The translations under genes were made by a program, and so were the position numbers. This document shows, one piece after another, positions 1 to 12,461 of a stretch of DNA of 64,000 nucleotides. Each line of letters begins with the position of its first letter. The first letter of the stretch is position 1. The stretch comes from Anastrepha obliqua. Lineage: Eukaryota; Arthropoda; Insecta; Diptera; Tephritidae. The notes beneath the pieces were generated by a model. It worked only from the letters and a program-made list of their open reading frames with translations. It was not told the DNA's origin and ran no database searches. The stretch is taken from positions 77,291,601 through 77,355,600 of the forward strand of contig NC_072894.1 of the NCBI RefSeq assembly GCF_027943255.1, given 5' to 3'.

Positions 1-886
1 TGATTGATCCTCCACAATGCCTCACTACCCGTGAAACGTAGCGAGGATTGAATTCTTGGTTGATTGGCCGTCGAACATACCTTCTACCATCTGGGCCTAT
101 GCGATTTATCTTGGTTTCATTGCTCCAAACGATATATTTCCATTGATTTGGAGTCCATGACCAATGGGATCTCGCAAAGACTACTCGCCGTCTCCTTTGT
201 ATCTTGGTTAGAAGGGGCTTCTTGCGTGCTGCTCTGCCATGCAGTCCAGATTCGACCAGACGCCGAGCAATTGTCCTCTTGGATATTTCGAAACTATATT
301 GATCCTGAATTTAACGTTGGATGTCAGTGGAAGTCTTTTTGGGTCTCTTTTGGAGATGATTGATATCTTGCGGTCAATTTCTGCTGAAGTTTTCCGGGGC
401 CTTTTCTTACGTGGAGCATTGTCAACAGTCTTAAAAAGTTGGATATGTTTTAAGGCGTTAAAAACCATTTTTTAGCATTTGACTTGCTTAGAAACTTCAC
501 TTTACGACTTTCCAGCTTTACGAAGGCTTTACGATATTTTAGTTGCTTTTAAACAACCAATTTAAAATACATACATACCAAAAAGTCGATTATATTACTA
601 TTAAAATAACACAACTTGCCGAATATGCTTCCATTGAACAACTGTTTCTAATTACTTGTCTCAGTTTATTTACCTTGAACTAAGTAACCCATGCACTGCG
701 TTGGATAATATTAACGGTACTTCAATTTCACAACTACAAAACTAGGCGCATTGGGTAGTACATAGAGTAACAAAAGCAATGCAAATGATTTAAAGAGAAA
801 AAATAACGGTGAATTTAAACAGTTTAATATTATGCTCATCAAGCGTTTATCAAAAGGGAGCGTTTCTAATTAGCTGACAACAGCTG
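1..886 (-). mobile_element. Tc1-like DNA transposon, copy A (cut by window start)
   Basis: The 5' half of a Tc1/mariner-superfamily element, read on the minus strand and running off the window start. It ends at 886 in CAGCTG followed by the TA target, and it matches copies B (3575..4991) and C (13661..15275) closely. The transposase begins at 468 (MVFNALKHIQLFKTVD) and continues as a paired helix-turn-helix DNA-binding region; the arginine-rich stretch expected after residue 20 is followed by a frameshift near 360, so it is a pseudogene. The 5' UTR keeps both the outer and the inner copy of the core GTTTCTAATTA (about 862 and 645), about 217 bp apart. Confidence 0.85.
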
Positions 887-3574
887 TATGTACATATATA
901 CCTATACATACAATGTATACACTTACGGACAAAATAGTAGAATCGCGATATTTTGACCAGTTTCGACTACTTTTCTTCATTTTTTCATAAATTTTATATA
1001 TTGGCTCGTTTTAAATTAGCTCATCCGTAACATCTTAAAAATCAGGATTTCAAACTTTGTAAACTATTTATAAAAATTCGATGAACTCTCATCAAAATCG
1101 GAGTTTAGTAGACAAATTTATTCTACATATAAAATTTAGTTTTATAGCCCATTATACACCAAACACCCACGGTAGGTTTCGAACCAGGTCCTAACGAATA
1201 GTGCTCATGGCAGCCGTCCGAATAAATAAAAAAAAAAACGGGAAACAACCGATCAAAAACTTCTTTGTGCAAAAAAAATGTTTTTTTTTAGAAAAAAATT
1301 AAAAAATCCACCAAATTTCTTTATATTGCACTTGAATTAAGAATTCATGGTGAAAAAATTCAGAAGGTGTGGACATATCACACCAATCAGATTGGCCAAA
1401 CCTGGTAATTACAGTTTGAACAATTTTTTCTAGCATCCAGCATCATCGCTTGGTATCAAACGGCTCAGAGGTTCTGATAAGAGCTGCTGATTGCTCAGCC
1501 ATTTTACACAGTCGTATTAGTTTTGCATGAATACCATTTTCAGACATGGTGATGTTCTAGCCAAACTTTCTTTTCAGCGGTTTGAAAATTGAAAAAGAGG
1601 TGGATGCAGCGGAACTTGATTAGCTCAGTCAGTGGTCCATCGGCTGGAGAAGCTTTGTTGTTCGTTGTTTAACTACACTTTTATTGAACGTAATTCATCG
1701 TAAGCGGGAAACGGAAGCATCATTTATTTGTCAACGAGTTGAGGTATCGAAGTTTAGACGGTTTTTAGCGTTCATCACTTTTTTTTGAGTTTTCGTATCT
1801 AATAGCAGTCTGGTTAGTACAGAAACAATATACCTACTTTTAAAACTCTGCTTCTCTAGTTAAGCGTATTCAAAAATTGTTCTAACTATTTCGTCGCACA
1901 GCACTGTATATGCCACATATATTTATATACACACACACTACAAATAATTGTTGACGTTTGAACAGCAGTAGCAGGTTAGCTGATTTTGTAATGTTATAAA
2001 CTTGTTTAAGTTGCGCTTAGTAGCAGAGTGTCAAGTATTTTTAATGCCAAAAACTGAAAGGCAACAACCAGCTGAACTACTTTGGCAAAATACAAAATAT
2101 TAAAGACTCAAATGAACAAAAAAAAAGCAAAGAAAAACGTCCAATAGCAACGGCAATTACCAAAACATAAAGGCAATGTTAAAAAGCGAAAAACTGTAGA
2201 TTGCGAAACATTGCCAAAAATCATCAACTTGACATGAATTCTCACATTTCCACCTTCTATGTGAAACCACGGCCAAATAAATAGCAACGCAGCGGCAAAA
2301 TACTAGCAAATACCTGGTAGGCTCTGGTCTGCTGCAAAGTCTAACGCTTTTTGAAGCAATATTTTGGTTTACTTTTCCAATTTTTGTAGAAATAAATACA
2401 TTTTTTGGAAAATGTCTGACCGCAGCGATGGAGGTTGAATTTCGAGCTGTTAATATATATTTATTTTAATATCGGGAATACACTGCCACAATGCCCACTT
2501 TCTGCAAAAACTTTATCTCTTAAGTACCTACCTAAAATATCAAAATAAATGGTAAATAATATAATAATAATAATAATATATGTATAATAAAGGTATAGAA
2601 AATGTTATACAATAAAACTGTACAACGGAAAACAACAAAATTCTAACAATGGATTCTGGTAGAGAGTACAAAAAACTATTTATCACATTTTTGATTTTAT
2701 TATTATATTTTATCTGTGAGCTATCACGGGTTTGGTACTATTCAAGGCGAATATTTAAAAGCCGTTAACAGTGGATTGGCTGATTTGTTTTGTTTTTTTC
2801 TTTCGCCGTGTACATTCGGATGCCAGCAGAAAATGGAATAACAAAATTACGTTCCATTCGCATTATCGTCTTATGCTGCTAGTTTCAAATGAATGTTGTT
2901 GGTCTAGTGCCATCACCTTTAATGAGTACGCCTTGGTATTATTTAAATTATATATATACATTTTAATCTAATGAGGATAGAAAACATGATTGCGAAAACA
3001 CAGGATCACACTGAGATAGACGGAGATGGAGAGATAGAGAAAGAGAGGGAAATCAGAATAATAATTTACCAGCATCAGTTGTAGTTCCTGTACTTTGTTT
3101 ACAAACAAATACAATTTAGTCTCTGTTTACATTGATCTAACCACACTTCACATTTTTGTGTACATTCCCTTAGTTCTATCACACACCTCACTCACACCTC
3201 ATGCTTTTTGAATCGGCTTTAAAAAAAAATTAGTCAATATTTTTTCAAACTGTTTTTTTTTTATTTTGAAGATTGAACATTGACATTTATGAATGAAAAA
3301 TAATATCGTTCAAATGACTGCCACGACTGGCCATGATTCAATTATACAAGGTTAAGTAAAGTTTGACAACTGATTTCGGATGCTACTTAATCCATTGATG
3401 CAATTTGGAAGCAAGGGAAAAAAGGGCATAAGTTTATCCCCTTTCTGAAAATGTAGTAAAAAATTGAAAAAGGTCGTTGTAAGCCATAGAATAATTTTAT
3501 GTTATTTTATAAGTGGTACTTAATTATTTATATTTTTAACTTAACTATTCCCATGGATTTGTGTCATATATATA
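887..3574. other. A+T-rich spacer between Tc1 copies A and B
   Basis: No gene is supported. The stretch 919..1905 may be an old Tc1-like remnant: its two ends resemble an inverted pair (GACAAAATAGTAGAA on the left against GACGAAATAGTTAGAA on the complement of the right end, which finishes CACTG-TA). No transposase could be read inside it. A short ATA microsatellite lies at 2556..2580. Around 1150..1185 the complement contains a tRNA B-box-like GGTTCGAAACC without a convincing A box. Confidence 0.4.
2556..2580. repeat. ATA/ATT microsatellite
   Basis: A run of ATA trinucleotides in A+T-rich DNA, about eight near-perfect units. Confidence 0.8.
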
Positions 3575-4991
3575 CAGCTGTTGACAGCTAATTAGAAACG
3601 ACACTTATTTCAAAATAAATTTTCCATTTTCCTTTTAAACACGTATTTTCATAACTTTTTGCCAATTTTATTTAAACATATGATAAACTTAAAAACTAGT
3701 GGAAAACAATTTAATCGCAATTCTTTATTAAATATATATATATTTTTTTAAAGCATGTGAAATGCACGATTTGGATAGGGCAACTAATTAGAAACAGTAA
3801 TGTATTATCAGATCAACATAAAGATTATGTTAGTTTGGTTCCATAACCCTTTTGCTTCAACACTGCCTTACATCGATTGCGCATTGATGTAATGAGATTC
3901 TGACAGCGCGCCACAGGTATTGCTTGCCATGCCGTTTTTACTTCGGCAAAAAGGACATCCATATTTGGGATATTTTTGGCACTCACGGCTTTTTTAACGT
4001 CACCACAGAGCTGCTCTATTTTGTTTAAGTCCGGACTGGATGATGGCCATTCCAAAACATTGATGGAATTTTCGACGAAAAACTGTTTCGTCAACTTTGC
4101 CGTGTGCTTTGGATCATTATCCTGTTGAAGTTTCCATATAACAAGCAAATTTTCCTCAGCCCACGGCAACATTACATTTTTTAGTATATCGATGTATTTC
4201 TCCTTATTTAAAATTCCATAAATCCTATGGATTGGGCCAACACCATTCCACCAGAAACCTCCCCACACCATGATTGATCCTCCACAATGCTTCACTACCC
4301 GTGAAACGTAGCGAGGATTGAATTCTTGGTTGATTAGCCGTCGAACATACCTTTTACCATCTGGGCCTATGCGATTTATCTTGGTTTCATCGCTCCAAAC
4401 GATATGTATTTCTATTGATTTGGAGTCTATGACCAATGGGATCTCGCAAAGACTACTCGCCGTCTCCTTTGTATCTTGGTTAGAAGGGGTTCTTGCGTGC
4501 TGCTCTGCCATGCAGTCCAGATTCGACCAGACGCCGAGCAATTGTCCTCTTGGATATTTCGAAATTATATTGATCCTGAATTTCCCGTTGGATGTCAGTG
4601 GAAGTCTTCTTTGGGTCTCTTTTGGAGATGATTGCTATCTTGCGGTCAATTTCTGCTGAAGTTTTCCGTGGCCTTTTCTACGTGGAACATTGTCAACAGT
4701 CTTAAAATGTTGGATATGCTTTAAGGCGTTAAAAACCATTTTTTTGAGCATTTGACTTGCTTAGAAATTTCACTGTACGACTTTCCAGCTTTACGAAGGT
4801 CAAAAATGGAGCACCGCAGGGCAGGTGTACAGCTGTTGCTTTTTCCCGTTACGCATCTTGAAGACGAATATTTTAGTTGCTTTTAAACAACCAATTTAAA
4901 ATATATACATACCAAAAAGTCGATTAATATAATATTATGCTCATCAAGCGTTTATCAAAAGGGAGCGTTTCTAATTAGCTGACAACAGCTG
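3575..4991 (-). mobile_element. Tc1-like DNA transposon, copy B
   Basis: A complete element of 1417 bp bounded by TA on both sides (3573-3574 and 4992-4993). The terminal inverted repeats read CAGCTGTTGACAGCTAATTA from the left and, on the complement, CAGCTGTTGTCAGCTAATTA from the right. It is 198 bp shorter than copy C because its 5' UTR lacks the part holding the inner repeat core; the join is at about 4926..4935. Transposase coding runs right to left and is broken by frameshifts in the DNA-binding half. Confidence 0.9.
3825..4541 (-). pseudogene. Tc1-like transposase, intact catalytic half (DD34E)
   Basis: An open frame of 238 residues covers the RNase H-like catalytic domain. The first Asp is in VWSDETKIN, the second in QQDNDPKHT and the Glu in SPDLNKIE; 34 residues separate the second Asp from the Glu, which is the DD34E signature of the Tc1 family. 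The domain ends in QKGYGTKLT near the 3' end of the element. Upstream, the DNA-binding domain starts at about 4738 (MVFNALKHIQ) but a missing base in the PRKK stretch shifts the frame, and a second shift is needed to reach this open frame. The protein as a whole is therefore not made, although the catalytic half is the best preserved of the three copies. Confidence 0.85.
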
Positions 4992-5869
4992 TATGTATTT
5001 TGACCATGCATCGGATTGGAATCTATATGTGCCATTTGTAAACCTACACTGAAGTAATAAATAAAACAACTTGAGAATAGTGGAAACTCTTCACGAGGAA
5101 AAACCACTTTTTTTTCCTTTATTGTACTTTAAATATAAACAAAGTATTCTAAAAATCTCAATTTTATTAATTTACTTAAAATGTTATTTCACGAAAAATC
5201 TTAAGCTATTAAAAATAAAGCACTTCAAGAAATCTTTTTTTCCGTTTATTTTCTTATTCTTTGGCATTTTTTTCTTATAATTTACTTAAATGATTACTAA
5301 ATATATTAAGCCGATAAAGCATTTTTTTTTTAAATGTGAAACGGCTAAAAACTTTGTAGACCAGAAATATTAATAGCAACCCTCGTATGTTTCTGTGGTC
5401 AAATGATGCTAAGTGTCAGTGTTAGTTTTTGTCACAGAAATCATGCTTACGTGGATAAATGCCTGTTTTTAAATAACTGGGTTCTTTTTTTTTATTAAAC
5501 GCAAAGTATTGGTGGCAGCAACGGGCTCTAATCACACCTGTGTATATAAATTTTAAGCGGTTATTAACAAAAAATCAGATTGATAATCTGCAACAAAAGA
5601 CTTACCTAAATAATGCTATATGGTAGCTATTTATCGCAAGGAAAAGCACAATTGTAATGTAATTTTCACAGAACTTTCAATAGAATTGAAAGATGCGAAA
5701 GTGTAAGCAAAATGGAATAGGCAAAACAGTATTGCCTGCTAACTTTTTCAGCAAAAATTTTAATTTCTACGCTTTTGAGTACTTTTTCTTTAGAATTTGC
5801 TCTGAAATAAAAAGTAGCTTTTCCAAGAGGACAACACGGATTTATTAAGTAGCTTCAAGATGGCTAACA
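4992..5869. other. A+T-rich spacer
   Basis: Nothing recognisable. Poly-T runs and short chance frames only. Confidence 0.5.
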
Positions 5870-6643
5870 CAGGGTGAAAATTAGGCTACTTACATCACCT
5901 TTAATTATTGCTTCATGACGACTGGCTTTACAGTAGGCCATTCGTTTGGGCTCCAATTTCATGAATGGCAACTTCGATTTCGTGTTTTAAAGCATCAATC
6001 GTCTCTGGATGGTTCGCATAGCATTTGTCCTCTACGGCTCCCCACAAAAATAGTCCAACGGGCTTAAATCACAGCTCCGAGGCGGCCAATTGATATCGGA
6101 ATTTCGGCTGATTATTCGGTTTTCAAAAACGGTAGCCAAAAGTTCGAGTGTAACTTTGGCAGTGTGACAAGTTGCACCGTCCTGTTGAAACCAAATGTCG
6201 TCCATGTCATCTTCTTCAATTTTTGGAAACAACTCGTTGAGCATGTCACGGTAACGCCCGCCATTTACTGTAACCGCGGCTCCTCGCTCATTTTCGAAAA
6301 AAAAATGGCCCGATGATGCCGCCAGACCAAAAACCGCACCAAACAGTGACTCGTTGTGGATGCATTTGCTTCTCTATAGTAACGTGAGGATTTTCTGAGC
6401 CCCAAATCCGACAATTTTGCTTATTGACGTGGCCACCGATGTGAAAATGTGAAAAGAAAAAGAAGACTCACCACTTTGGAAATAGGTTTTCAATATTTCC
6501 CAATTTTGTTCAAGCGTATAGCGTCCCATTTCGTAAATGCCAAACCTATAAGTAAATTATGAACACATTTGACATGTCATTTGTGTTACTATTTTCAAAA
6601 AAAATAGGTGGTTCAAAAAGCAAACGCTATATGGCCCACCCTG
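5870..6643 (-). mobile_element. Mariner-related DD41D (rosa-type) element, degenerate
   Basis: The transposase catalytic core can be read from about 6244 downward: FQQDGATCHTAKVTLELL, then NWPPRSCDLSPLDYF. Counting from the Asp of QQDG to the last Asp of SPLD leaves 41 residues between them, the DD41D spacing of the rosa group. The frame shifts just after DYF. Upstream pieces (6250..6440, complement) match the region that also precedes the core in the copy at 60245. The right end is GGCCCACCCTG followed by TA (6644-6645); the left end is placed at CAGGGTG (5870), which shares only seven bases with the right end, so that boundary is weak. It differs clearly from the other three DD41D copies in this window and is a separate subfamily. 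Confidence 0.75.
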
Positions 6644-6871
6644 TATAAGCCTATACGAAAAGTATCGAAATGGCGTAGGTTTCTACATGGCATATTAAAA
6701 ATAATTAACCCAAGAAGGACAAACAGTCGATTTTACCCTAAAGTATATGGAGAAGAAATAAAAAAGCCAAAAGAGATCGTCGGTTATTTAATGATATAAG
6801 CCAATTAATTGGTAACGGTAATTATAAAATGGAATCGGTTCAGACAAATTTAAGGAATGCAAAGCAAAACA

Positions 6872-7150
6872 TAGTCATATTTTCTGAACTGTCTCGAATC
6901 GATTTATATGATTCGATTCCAATTTATATCGAACAAATGAAGAGTATAGAATCTTGACAACATATGGGTCAGGGAAATGCGAAGAATGACGTCTAACAAA
7001 TGCCGGCATATAAAGTGATTTGGAAATAATATAATTTATATGCAAAATAAAATTAAACTTGGAATCAAAAAACACTCCTAAGATCCTTACAAGTTCCGTA
7101 CCATGCGTGATTCCGTTGAGTTTCCTGCCGGCCCAAGTTTAACTGGTAGG
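6872..7150 (-). pseudogene. Non-LTR retrotransposon RT fragment (palm/thumb)
   Basis: The minus strand reads GRKLNGITHGTELVRILGVF, then FDSKFNFILHINYIISK and PDPYVVKILYSSFVR before a stop at 6875. This order (loop, LGVxFDSKLxF, HIxYIISK, LYxSxVRxKLE) is the segment following the active site in Jockey/CR1-like reverse transcriptases. The YADD box is not included and no 5' or 3' end of the element was found. The clade is uncertain. Confidence 0.65.
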
Positions 7151-7442
7151 TGGGAATATGCAAGAATAAGCAAGGCAAGCCTGTAAGAAGGATCTGCGTA
7201 CTGTGTTACCAAAAAAGAGGAAAAATATCGGACGCCAGCAAGCAAATAAAAAACCTTAAAAAACGACAACATATTGTTTGAATTACCCAAAATCGCCACA
7301 AATGTGCTTGGACTGTTTCAACGCAAATTATGCGACATAGTATGATGTAATATCTTATCCTTTATACATTAATAAAAAATAGAGTGTTATTTGTGTATGT
7401 TTTATATTTTTATGTTGTATATTCCATATTTATACCCTATGA

Positions 7443-7950
7443 TCAAAAAGTAACGGGAGATGTTGACTGTTCGATTGACAAGACGTAGTGCACCATGAGT
7501 ACCTTCCATCGGCCAGACAATCAATAAAGAATATTATTTATCCGTTTTGAAGCGTTTGAGAGATGCTGTACGTCGCAAACGGCCGCAAATGTAGGCAAAC
7601 AATTCATGGATTTTGCATGATAATAACGCGCCATCGCACCGAGCCCAAATTGTGCTGGATTATTTGAGCAAACACCAAGTAAATACCATCATGCAAGCAC
7701 CGCATTCGCCTGATATGGCGCCGTGCGAATTCTTTTTGTTCCCCCAAGTTGAAGTGGTAATTGAAGTGGTAACTTCGTGGAAGGAAATTTCAGTCGATAG
7801 AGGAGGTCAAAGAGAATGCGACGAAGGAACTGAAGACTATCCCTTCGTCGGCCTACCAGAGATGCATGGAGGACTGGGTTAAACGTTGGCACATGTGTGT
7901 TGCTTCAAACGAAGGAGATAAAATAAATTTTCCTGAAATTGAACTCTTTT
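7443..7950 (+). pseudogene. Mariner (DD34D-like) transposase 3' half, frameshifted
   Basis: Readable pieces in order are SGQTINKEYYLSVLKRLRD-like sequence from about 7500, LHDNNAPSHRAQIVLDYL at 7613, SPDMAPCEFFLFPQ near 7700, and, after a frame change, YQRCMEDWVKRWHMCVASN near 7855. An extra Asn in HDNNAPSH and a Glu where the third catalytic Asp should be (APCE instead of APCD) show it is dead. Related to the fragment at 35650..35835. No inverted ends were identified. Confidence 0.75.
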
Positions 7951-8532
7951 TTGTGCTATTTAAACATTCCCGGTACTTTCTGATCATAAGGTACTTCAGA
8001 ACTTGTTCCATTAAATTTCTTTTCAAAATGCAACTGAAAATCTTATTTACCTTGAACAAGAAAAGCGGAACCCATATATGGCTTACGTGGATCCCACGGA
8101 AGCATGCCGGTAACCCTCTTAATCTTAATCTCGTCGACTTTTTTTTACAAATTTGGCAATTGACCGACTTAATCTTCTTTTGTTTTTAGTTTGTTTATTT
8201 CCTGTACTGACATCAAGGGCCTTGGGAAGGCACAATCTTATATTTTATCATTCTTGATGTATAAACAAAAATGAAATGAAAATAAATACGAATTTTGTAA
8301 ACCCAAAAAATTATAAAAAAACTTATATTTTCTATTTATAATACATAAAATTGACCGATTCTCGAAAATTTTCATTAAGTTAGGAAATGTTGCAAGTTAA
8401 CAGGAATTAATAAGATAAGAAGTTAATGTTGGCATTTATGCCAGTACGTATTTTTTATAAATTAATTTCTATCAAAGTGTGTACTAATTATTTGTAAAAG
8501 GTTACTTTGCACTCTTCTTTATCTGCAAATAG

Positions 8533-8560
8533 TTTCTAATTAGTTGACCAACGCTGTTTA
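8533..8560. repeat. Lone Tc1-type terminal repeat
   Basis: GTTTCTAATTA followed by GTTGACCAACGCTG then TTTATA. It shares the 11-bp core of the termini of the Tc1-like copies A-C, but no partner end or transposase was found nearby. A weaker version (GTTACTAATTAGTTGAACCC) is at about 12953. Confidence 0.5.
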
Positions 8561-9258
8561 TATCACTGCTTGTTGTTGGAGCGCTCTCCACCATTGGTGC
8601 GAACTTAACTCCGCTGCTGCTATTGGGAGTCTCAGCGCCGTGAGCGAAAATGAAGGGTAACCAAGAGAAAGCTCAGACTGAAATCAAAGTACAAAATGTG
8701 CTAATGAACTGAAGCAGATAAAGATGAGGTAATGCTTTTAAAGAAATGCGTACAATTTGCAATTAAGAATTTAAACACTCACAGAAACATATATAAATAC
8801 ATATATGTCTGTATAATATTTAAAACAAAGGCTAAAAGAAAGCTAGACTTCAATAGTACTCAGTACAATATGAGGAAGTAAGTATGTACACCCATACATA
8901 TGTATATGGTATACATGCATACATACTGGTATGTGTGCATTTATTTCTTTGTGCCTACGTAAACGTTCTATGTACGCATATGCATAAGTGTGAATGTATT
9001 CACATAGGCATTCCTAACAGCGTATAAAGAGCTGAATGAATTTAAAATGTAAGTAATAAAATTAGAATCCACTTACACCAAGCCAAATAGCAAGTATTTT
9101 TCTCGATTTGAATTTGTTTTATATTATTTCATTTGGTTTCACTTTTTTCAGCATTTACTTGAGCTGATAAACACAATCAGGGCTAGCGTGTTGTGAATAC
9201 CAGGCATTAACTGCAAAGCGCACTTAAAAAATGTCATTCGATGGGCGATATGACTGAT

Positions 9259-9285
9259 GGCGTTGGCGTTAGCGTTAGCGTTGGC
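9259..9285 (+). repeat. GCGTTR hexamer tandem repeat
   Basis: Four to five units alternating GCGTTG and GCGTTA. No coding frame around it. Confidence 0.75.
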
Positions 9286-10070
9286 TTGACAACGTCGCGA
9301 TTGTGAAGATACATCAACTACAAATATACAGGAATACCACCGGCGTAGGCAAAGATATTAATGGGAAGGAAACGCCATAAGCATATGGGAACGATGCAAA
9401 ATGTCAAGAAATTGCGATCTCTTGATGCCACTCAGGCGTAGTTTGTTTGTTAAGCAAAAGTAAAAATAAAAGAAACTTAAAGGCAATTGGTGGAATTGCT
9501 TTGTTTGCAAATATAATTAACAAGCAGAGCAGCAATTGCCTTGCTAGTGCATACCGTAGGTAGCATTAAATGCATACATATATATGTACATACGCATACG
9601 TACATATGTACGAGTACACACAGCGCAATGTACAAGCTATGCGCAATACAAGAAGGCACAGCCTATCCAATAAGATACAAATGAGCAATTCAACTTGTGA
9701 TGATTGTAGAAGTGCTCTGGTACCTGCAAATGAAAATATGAAAAAGTATCAAAGCAGAGACTTGAAATTTTATTGATAAGACATTTCAACATTCCAAGGT
9801 TGAAATCGAAATTAATTGCAATAAATACGACTACTCCTCACTGATGTTAGCAACAAAAACCAGTCATTTTCACCGTAAAGGTGTGAAGGCTTGTAGTATA
9901 AAACCTGTGGTAAATTTTATGCGCATACACAAATACAGTTCGTGCCAACATATTAGCAACGATATGCATATATGTATGTATGTGAACACTTGTGCCAGTA
10001 TTGCATACATAGGTTTTTAAATGACTGGCGCTTTTTATATATGTATGTGCATAAAAATCGAATGTATATA

Positions 10071-10112
10071 CAATGTGGCGCAAAGTTAATTATCGATTTT
10101 GATTTTTAGCAC
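10071..10112. repeat. Solo end of the GTGGCGCAAA MITE family
   Basis: CAATGTGGCGCAAAGTTAAT followed by a T-rich run; matches the end seen at 63801 (AAGGTGGCGTAAAATTAAT). No complete element was resolved here. Confidence 0.45.
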
Positions 10113-10129
10113 TAAACCTACCGACATAT

Positions 10130-11110
10130 TATATATACCTATTTCCTTTATCCTTTCTCCAGTTGTTTGCTTATATAAAATCCATGCATTTATAGCAGCT
10201 AAATCCAGAATATTGAAAAATGCCCTATTAGATTTAGATTCTGTGCTGTACTTTCTAGCTATTTGATCCCGTCCTGTCTACGCTAAATTTTGTGCTATTA
10301 TAAAAAACAATAGTTTCAGGTATCTTCTTCAGTTTCTTCAATTTTTACATATTTATGCTTCGAATTTAGTAAGAGAACTCTTTTGTTCGGTTTGCCTTTG
10401 TAAATTGTTGGAGTAGACTTATTTGATTTGTAAAGCTACGCTGAAAAACGTGCCATTTTGTCTTTCTTTTCTTTTGCAGGTTTGAGTTATTCCCTCTTAT
10501 TCGCCCGAATAGTTCCTACTAAAGTAGTTCTTTTGATAAAAGTTTTGTTGCTAAAGATGTGCTCGTAAAAAATTATCGGTGGTTATATTTCGTCCGCACC
10601 CTGTAAATGGTTCAGCATATAAAATTGCAATGAAAGCATCTATCCTTCTAAAGTTATACTTCATTTGGGTCCTTCTGATTCTACATTTTTATATGATTCA
10701 TAATTCCCTGGTCAAGTATCAACGAAAATGCACCCCTTACTTTGGCCTTCATAATTTCTCTAAAAATTGTATGAAGCGGAAATTTTCGAGGTCCATAACC
10801 TTGCTGAATTTTTGTCAATCAGTTCCGTGAACTGAAGTTTCAATATTCTAATCGTTTTCTTCACATTCATCTTCGGAACAGGAGAACAATCTCATTCTTT
10901 TTCGTCCCCTACGTGTGTTCACAATGTTCCCATCCTCATTATCCGTGTCGAATAGCTCAGAGTCAGTGTCAAATGGATCATATAAACCATCGCCACTCCC
11001 AGAATTCTCTTATTCATCTATGTATATTACTTCAAAGCATAGTTCGCTTATATTATTTAGTCGGAAATATTTGTAATGCCGCGTACAAAGCCAATAATCT
11101 AATTTGAATG
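10130..11110 (-). pseudogene. piggyBac-family transposase relic
   Basis: On the minus strand, in coding order: an acidic N-terminal piece around 10990..10860 (DPFDTDSELFDTDNEDG then NTRRGRKRMRLFSCSEDE); a degenerate middle with FFTSTSLATKTFIKRTTL then VGTIRANKRE near 10560..10490; and a C-terminal piece near 10290..10160 reading DQIARKYSTESKSNRAFF then NILDLAAINAWILYKQTTGE. The FFTS...LVGTxRxNRK, V/xDQxARKYS and AINAWILYK motifs are diagnostic of the DDE_Tnp_1_7 (piggyBac) family. Many stops, frameshifts and a large deletion between the first two pieces make it long dead. No TTAA-bounded termini were found. Confidence 0.75.
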
Positions 11111-11460
11111 ATTGCCTCACCTCATGAGTTACCAGCAGTCGCTCTGTGCCCACCATAAAACAAACTGTAATCACATGACGTTTTCCTAGAACTCAATCGG
11201 ATGGCATTTTCTTAGAAAACTACTGCTTTTGAGATTTCAATGCAGATAACTTTATAAAATGGATATATTCTAGCAGTCAAAAGATCGTTCAGGGTAGACG
11301 ACGGTAGAGTGCATATTATTATCAGGAAAAACGAATGAAGAAGAGAAATATACGTGTATTGAAAAATTAAAAAGCTATATATGTATTATAGAAAAAGTCG
11401 TATAGTAAGTTCAAGATAAATAAAAACCTGGAATTTAATCATTTTAATTAAAGTCTCAAA

Positions 11461-11660
11461 AGCGGGAATTTGTCCGCTCTGGTAGATTTAGTGCCAATAA
11501 CTTTTTTTATTATATACAAAAATATGATTTAGGTGATGGAAATCTTTATATTGACCTTTACGCGCTCCATTGCTTGTATGTTTACATATATGTACGGTAC
11601 CACGCCAGTTGTAAAGATGACAAATCTTTCCATAGGGTGATTAGTTTTGTGCCACCCTGC
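11461..11660 (+). repeat. MITE of the GTGGCGCAAA family
   Basis: The interior around 11500..11585, including CGCTCCATTGCTTGT, is a direct match to 63838..63930, and the right end (GTTTTGTGCCACCCTGCA, complement TGCAGGGTGGCACAAAAC) resembles the left end of the 63801 copy. The left end of this copy is diverged. No coding capacity. Confidence 0.5.
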
Positions 11661-12057
11661 ATATGCGAAAATTTGTTAATTGCAGTTTATGACTACTAAA
11701 CCTTTTTCCCCGATTCCGGCGAAACTTTACTGAGTTGTTGTGATTACTCTTGACTCCTGTTTGGTTCATATTCCTAATATTCGTAAATGTCTTATCTACA
11801 TAAAAATAAAAGTTGTTACACTGGGGCCGAGATATTAAGCCAAAACGTATTTAAAGTATTTATAGGCAAAAAATTTTCTAAATATAAAACACGGATAATG
11901 TATGGTTTATCATAATTATTTTTTGCAAATAAAGAAATTTGCTTTTACAAATATAATTTTGATAAAAATAAGTTAATTCAATTTACAATGAAAGCGCAAT
12001 GTCCTTTTACTGCACATCCCAAAGGAAATTGTTATGAATTTGTTGATTTATTTACCA

Positions 12058-12330
12058 TTTAACCCCATTGCAGACGCTGTGGGGATCTTTCAGAGAAGGA
12101 GACTGTTGAACTCTTTCTCTGTAAATGTCCGGATTTGGCAGCTTGGCGATTAAAGTCACTGGATGCTCTTTTCTTCAACCCTCTCTGCTGCATCAACAGC
12201 TCTGGCTGACTGCAGATATCTTCCTATTTGAGGTCGCATAATGGTATCAAATCGTCGCTTTAGTGCTACTTGGGGAGTGCCAAAGTGGCACTTCAACCAT
12301 TTCACCAACCTACCTACTTGGATCATACAA
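12058..12330 (+). pseudogene. Non-LTR retrotransposon C-terminal fragment (zinc-knuckle region)
   Basis: The plus strand reads PHCRRCGDLSEKETVELFLC then KCPDLAAWRLKSLDALFFNP. The CxxC...(H)xLCxCPxLAxxRxxxLG pattern is the segment near the C terminus of R1/I-type non-LTR polyproteins. The usual His of EHFLC is Leu here and stops follow at about 12207. A related fragment is at 43382..43710. Confidence 0.6.
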
Positions 12331-12461
12331 CGGGAGGACAGCCATCCAGAAGTAGAGGGCAGCTATCCCAAGACCTCTTTTTTTAGTACGTCCCCGACAG
12401 TCAATTAATTTTGCCGGGGATCTAAATTCGGACGAAAACTGTCAGTACTGCAGCATCGCAT

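Larger units (their letters stand above)
7951..10070. other. Spacer rich in TACATATGTA-type repeats
   Basis: No gene supported. It contains a lone Tc1-type end at 8533..8560, a GCGTTR hexamer run at 9259..9285, and several blocks of alternating purine-pyrimidine sequence (8770..9000, 9570..9620, 9960..10070) of the kind common in fly non-coding DNA. Confidence 0.5.

Noticed and set aside
1140..1230. B-box-like GGTTCGAAACC on the minus strand
   Set aside because: No convincing A box upstream and no match to the SINE family seen elsewhere in the window.
9477..10083. Several Cys/Tyr/His-rich frames
   Set aside because: Produced by TACATATGTA-type repeats read as codons (Tyr-Val-Cys/His-Met), not genes.
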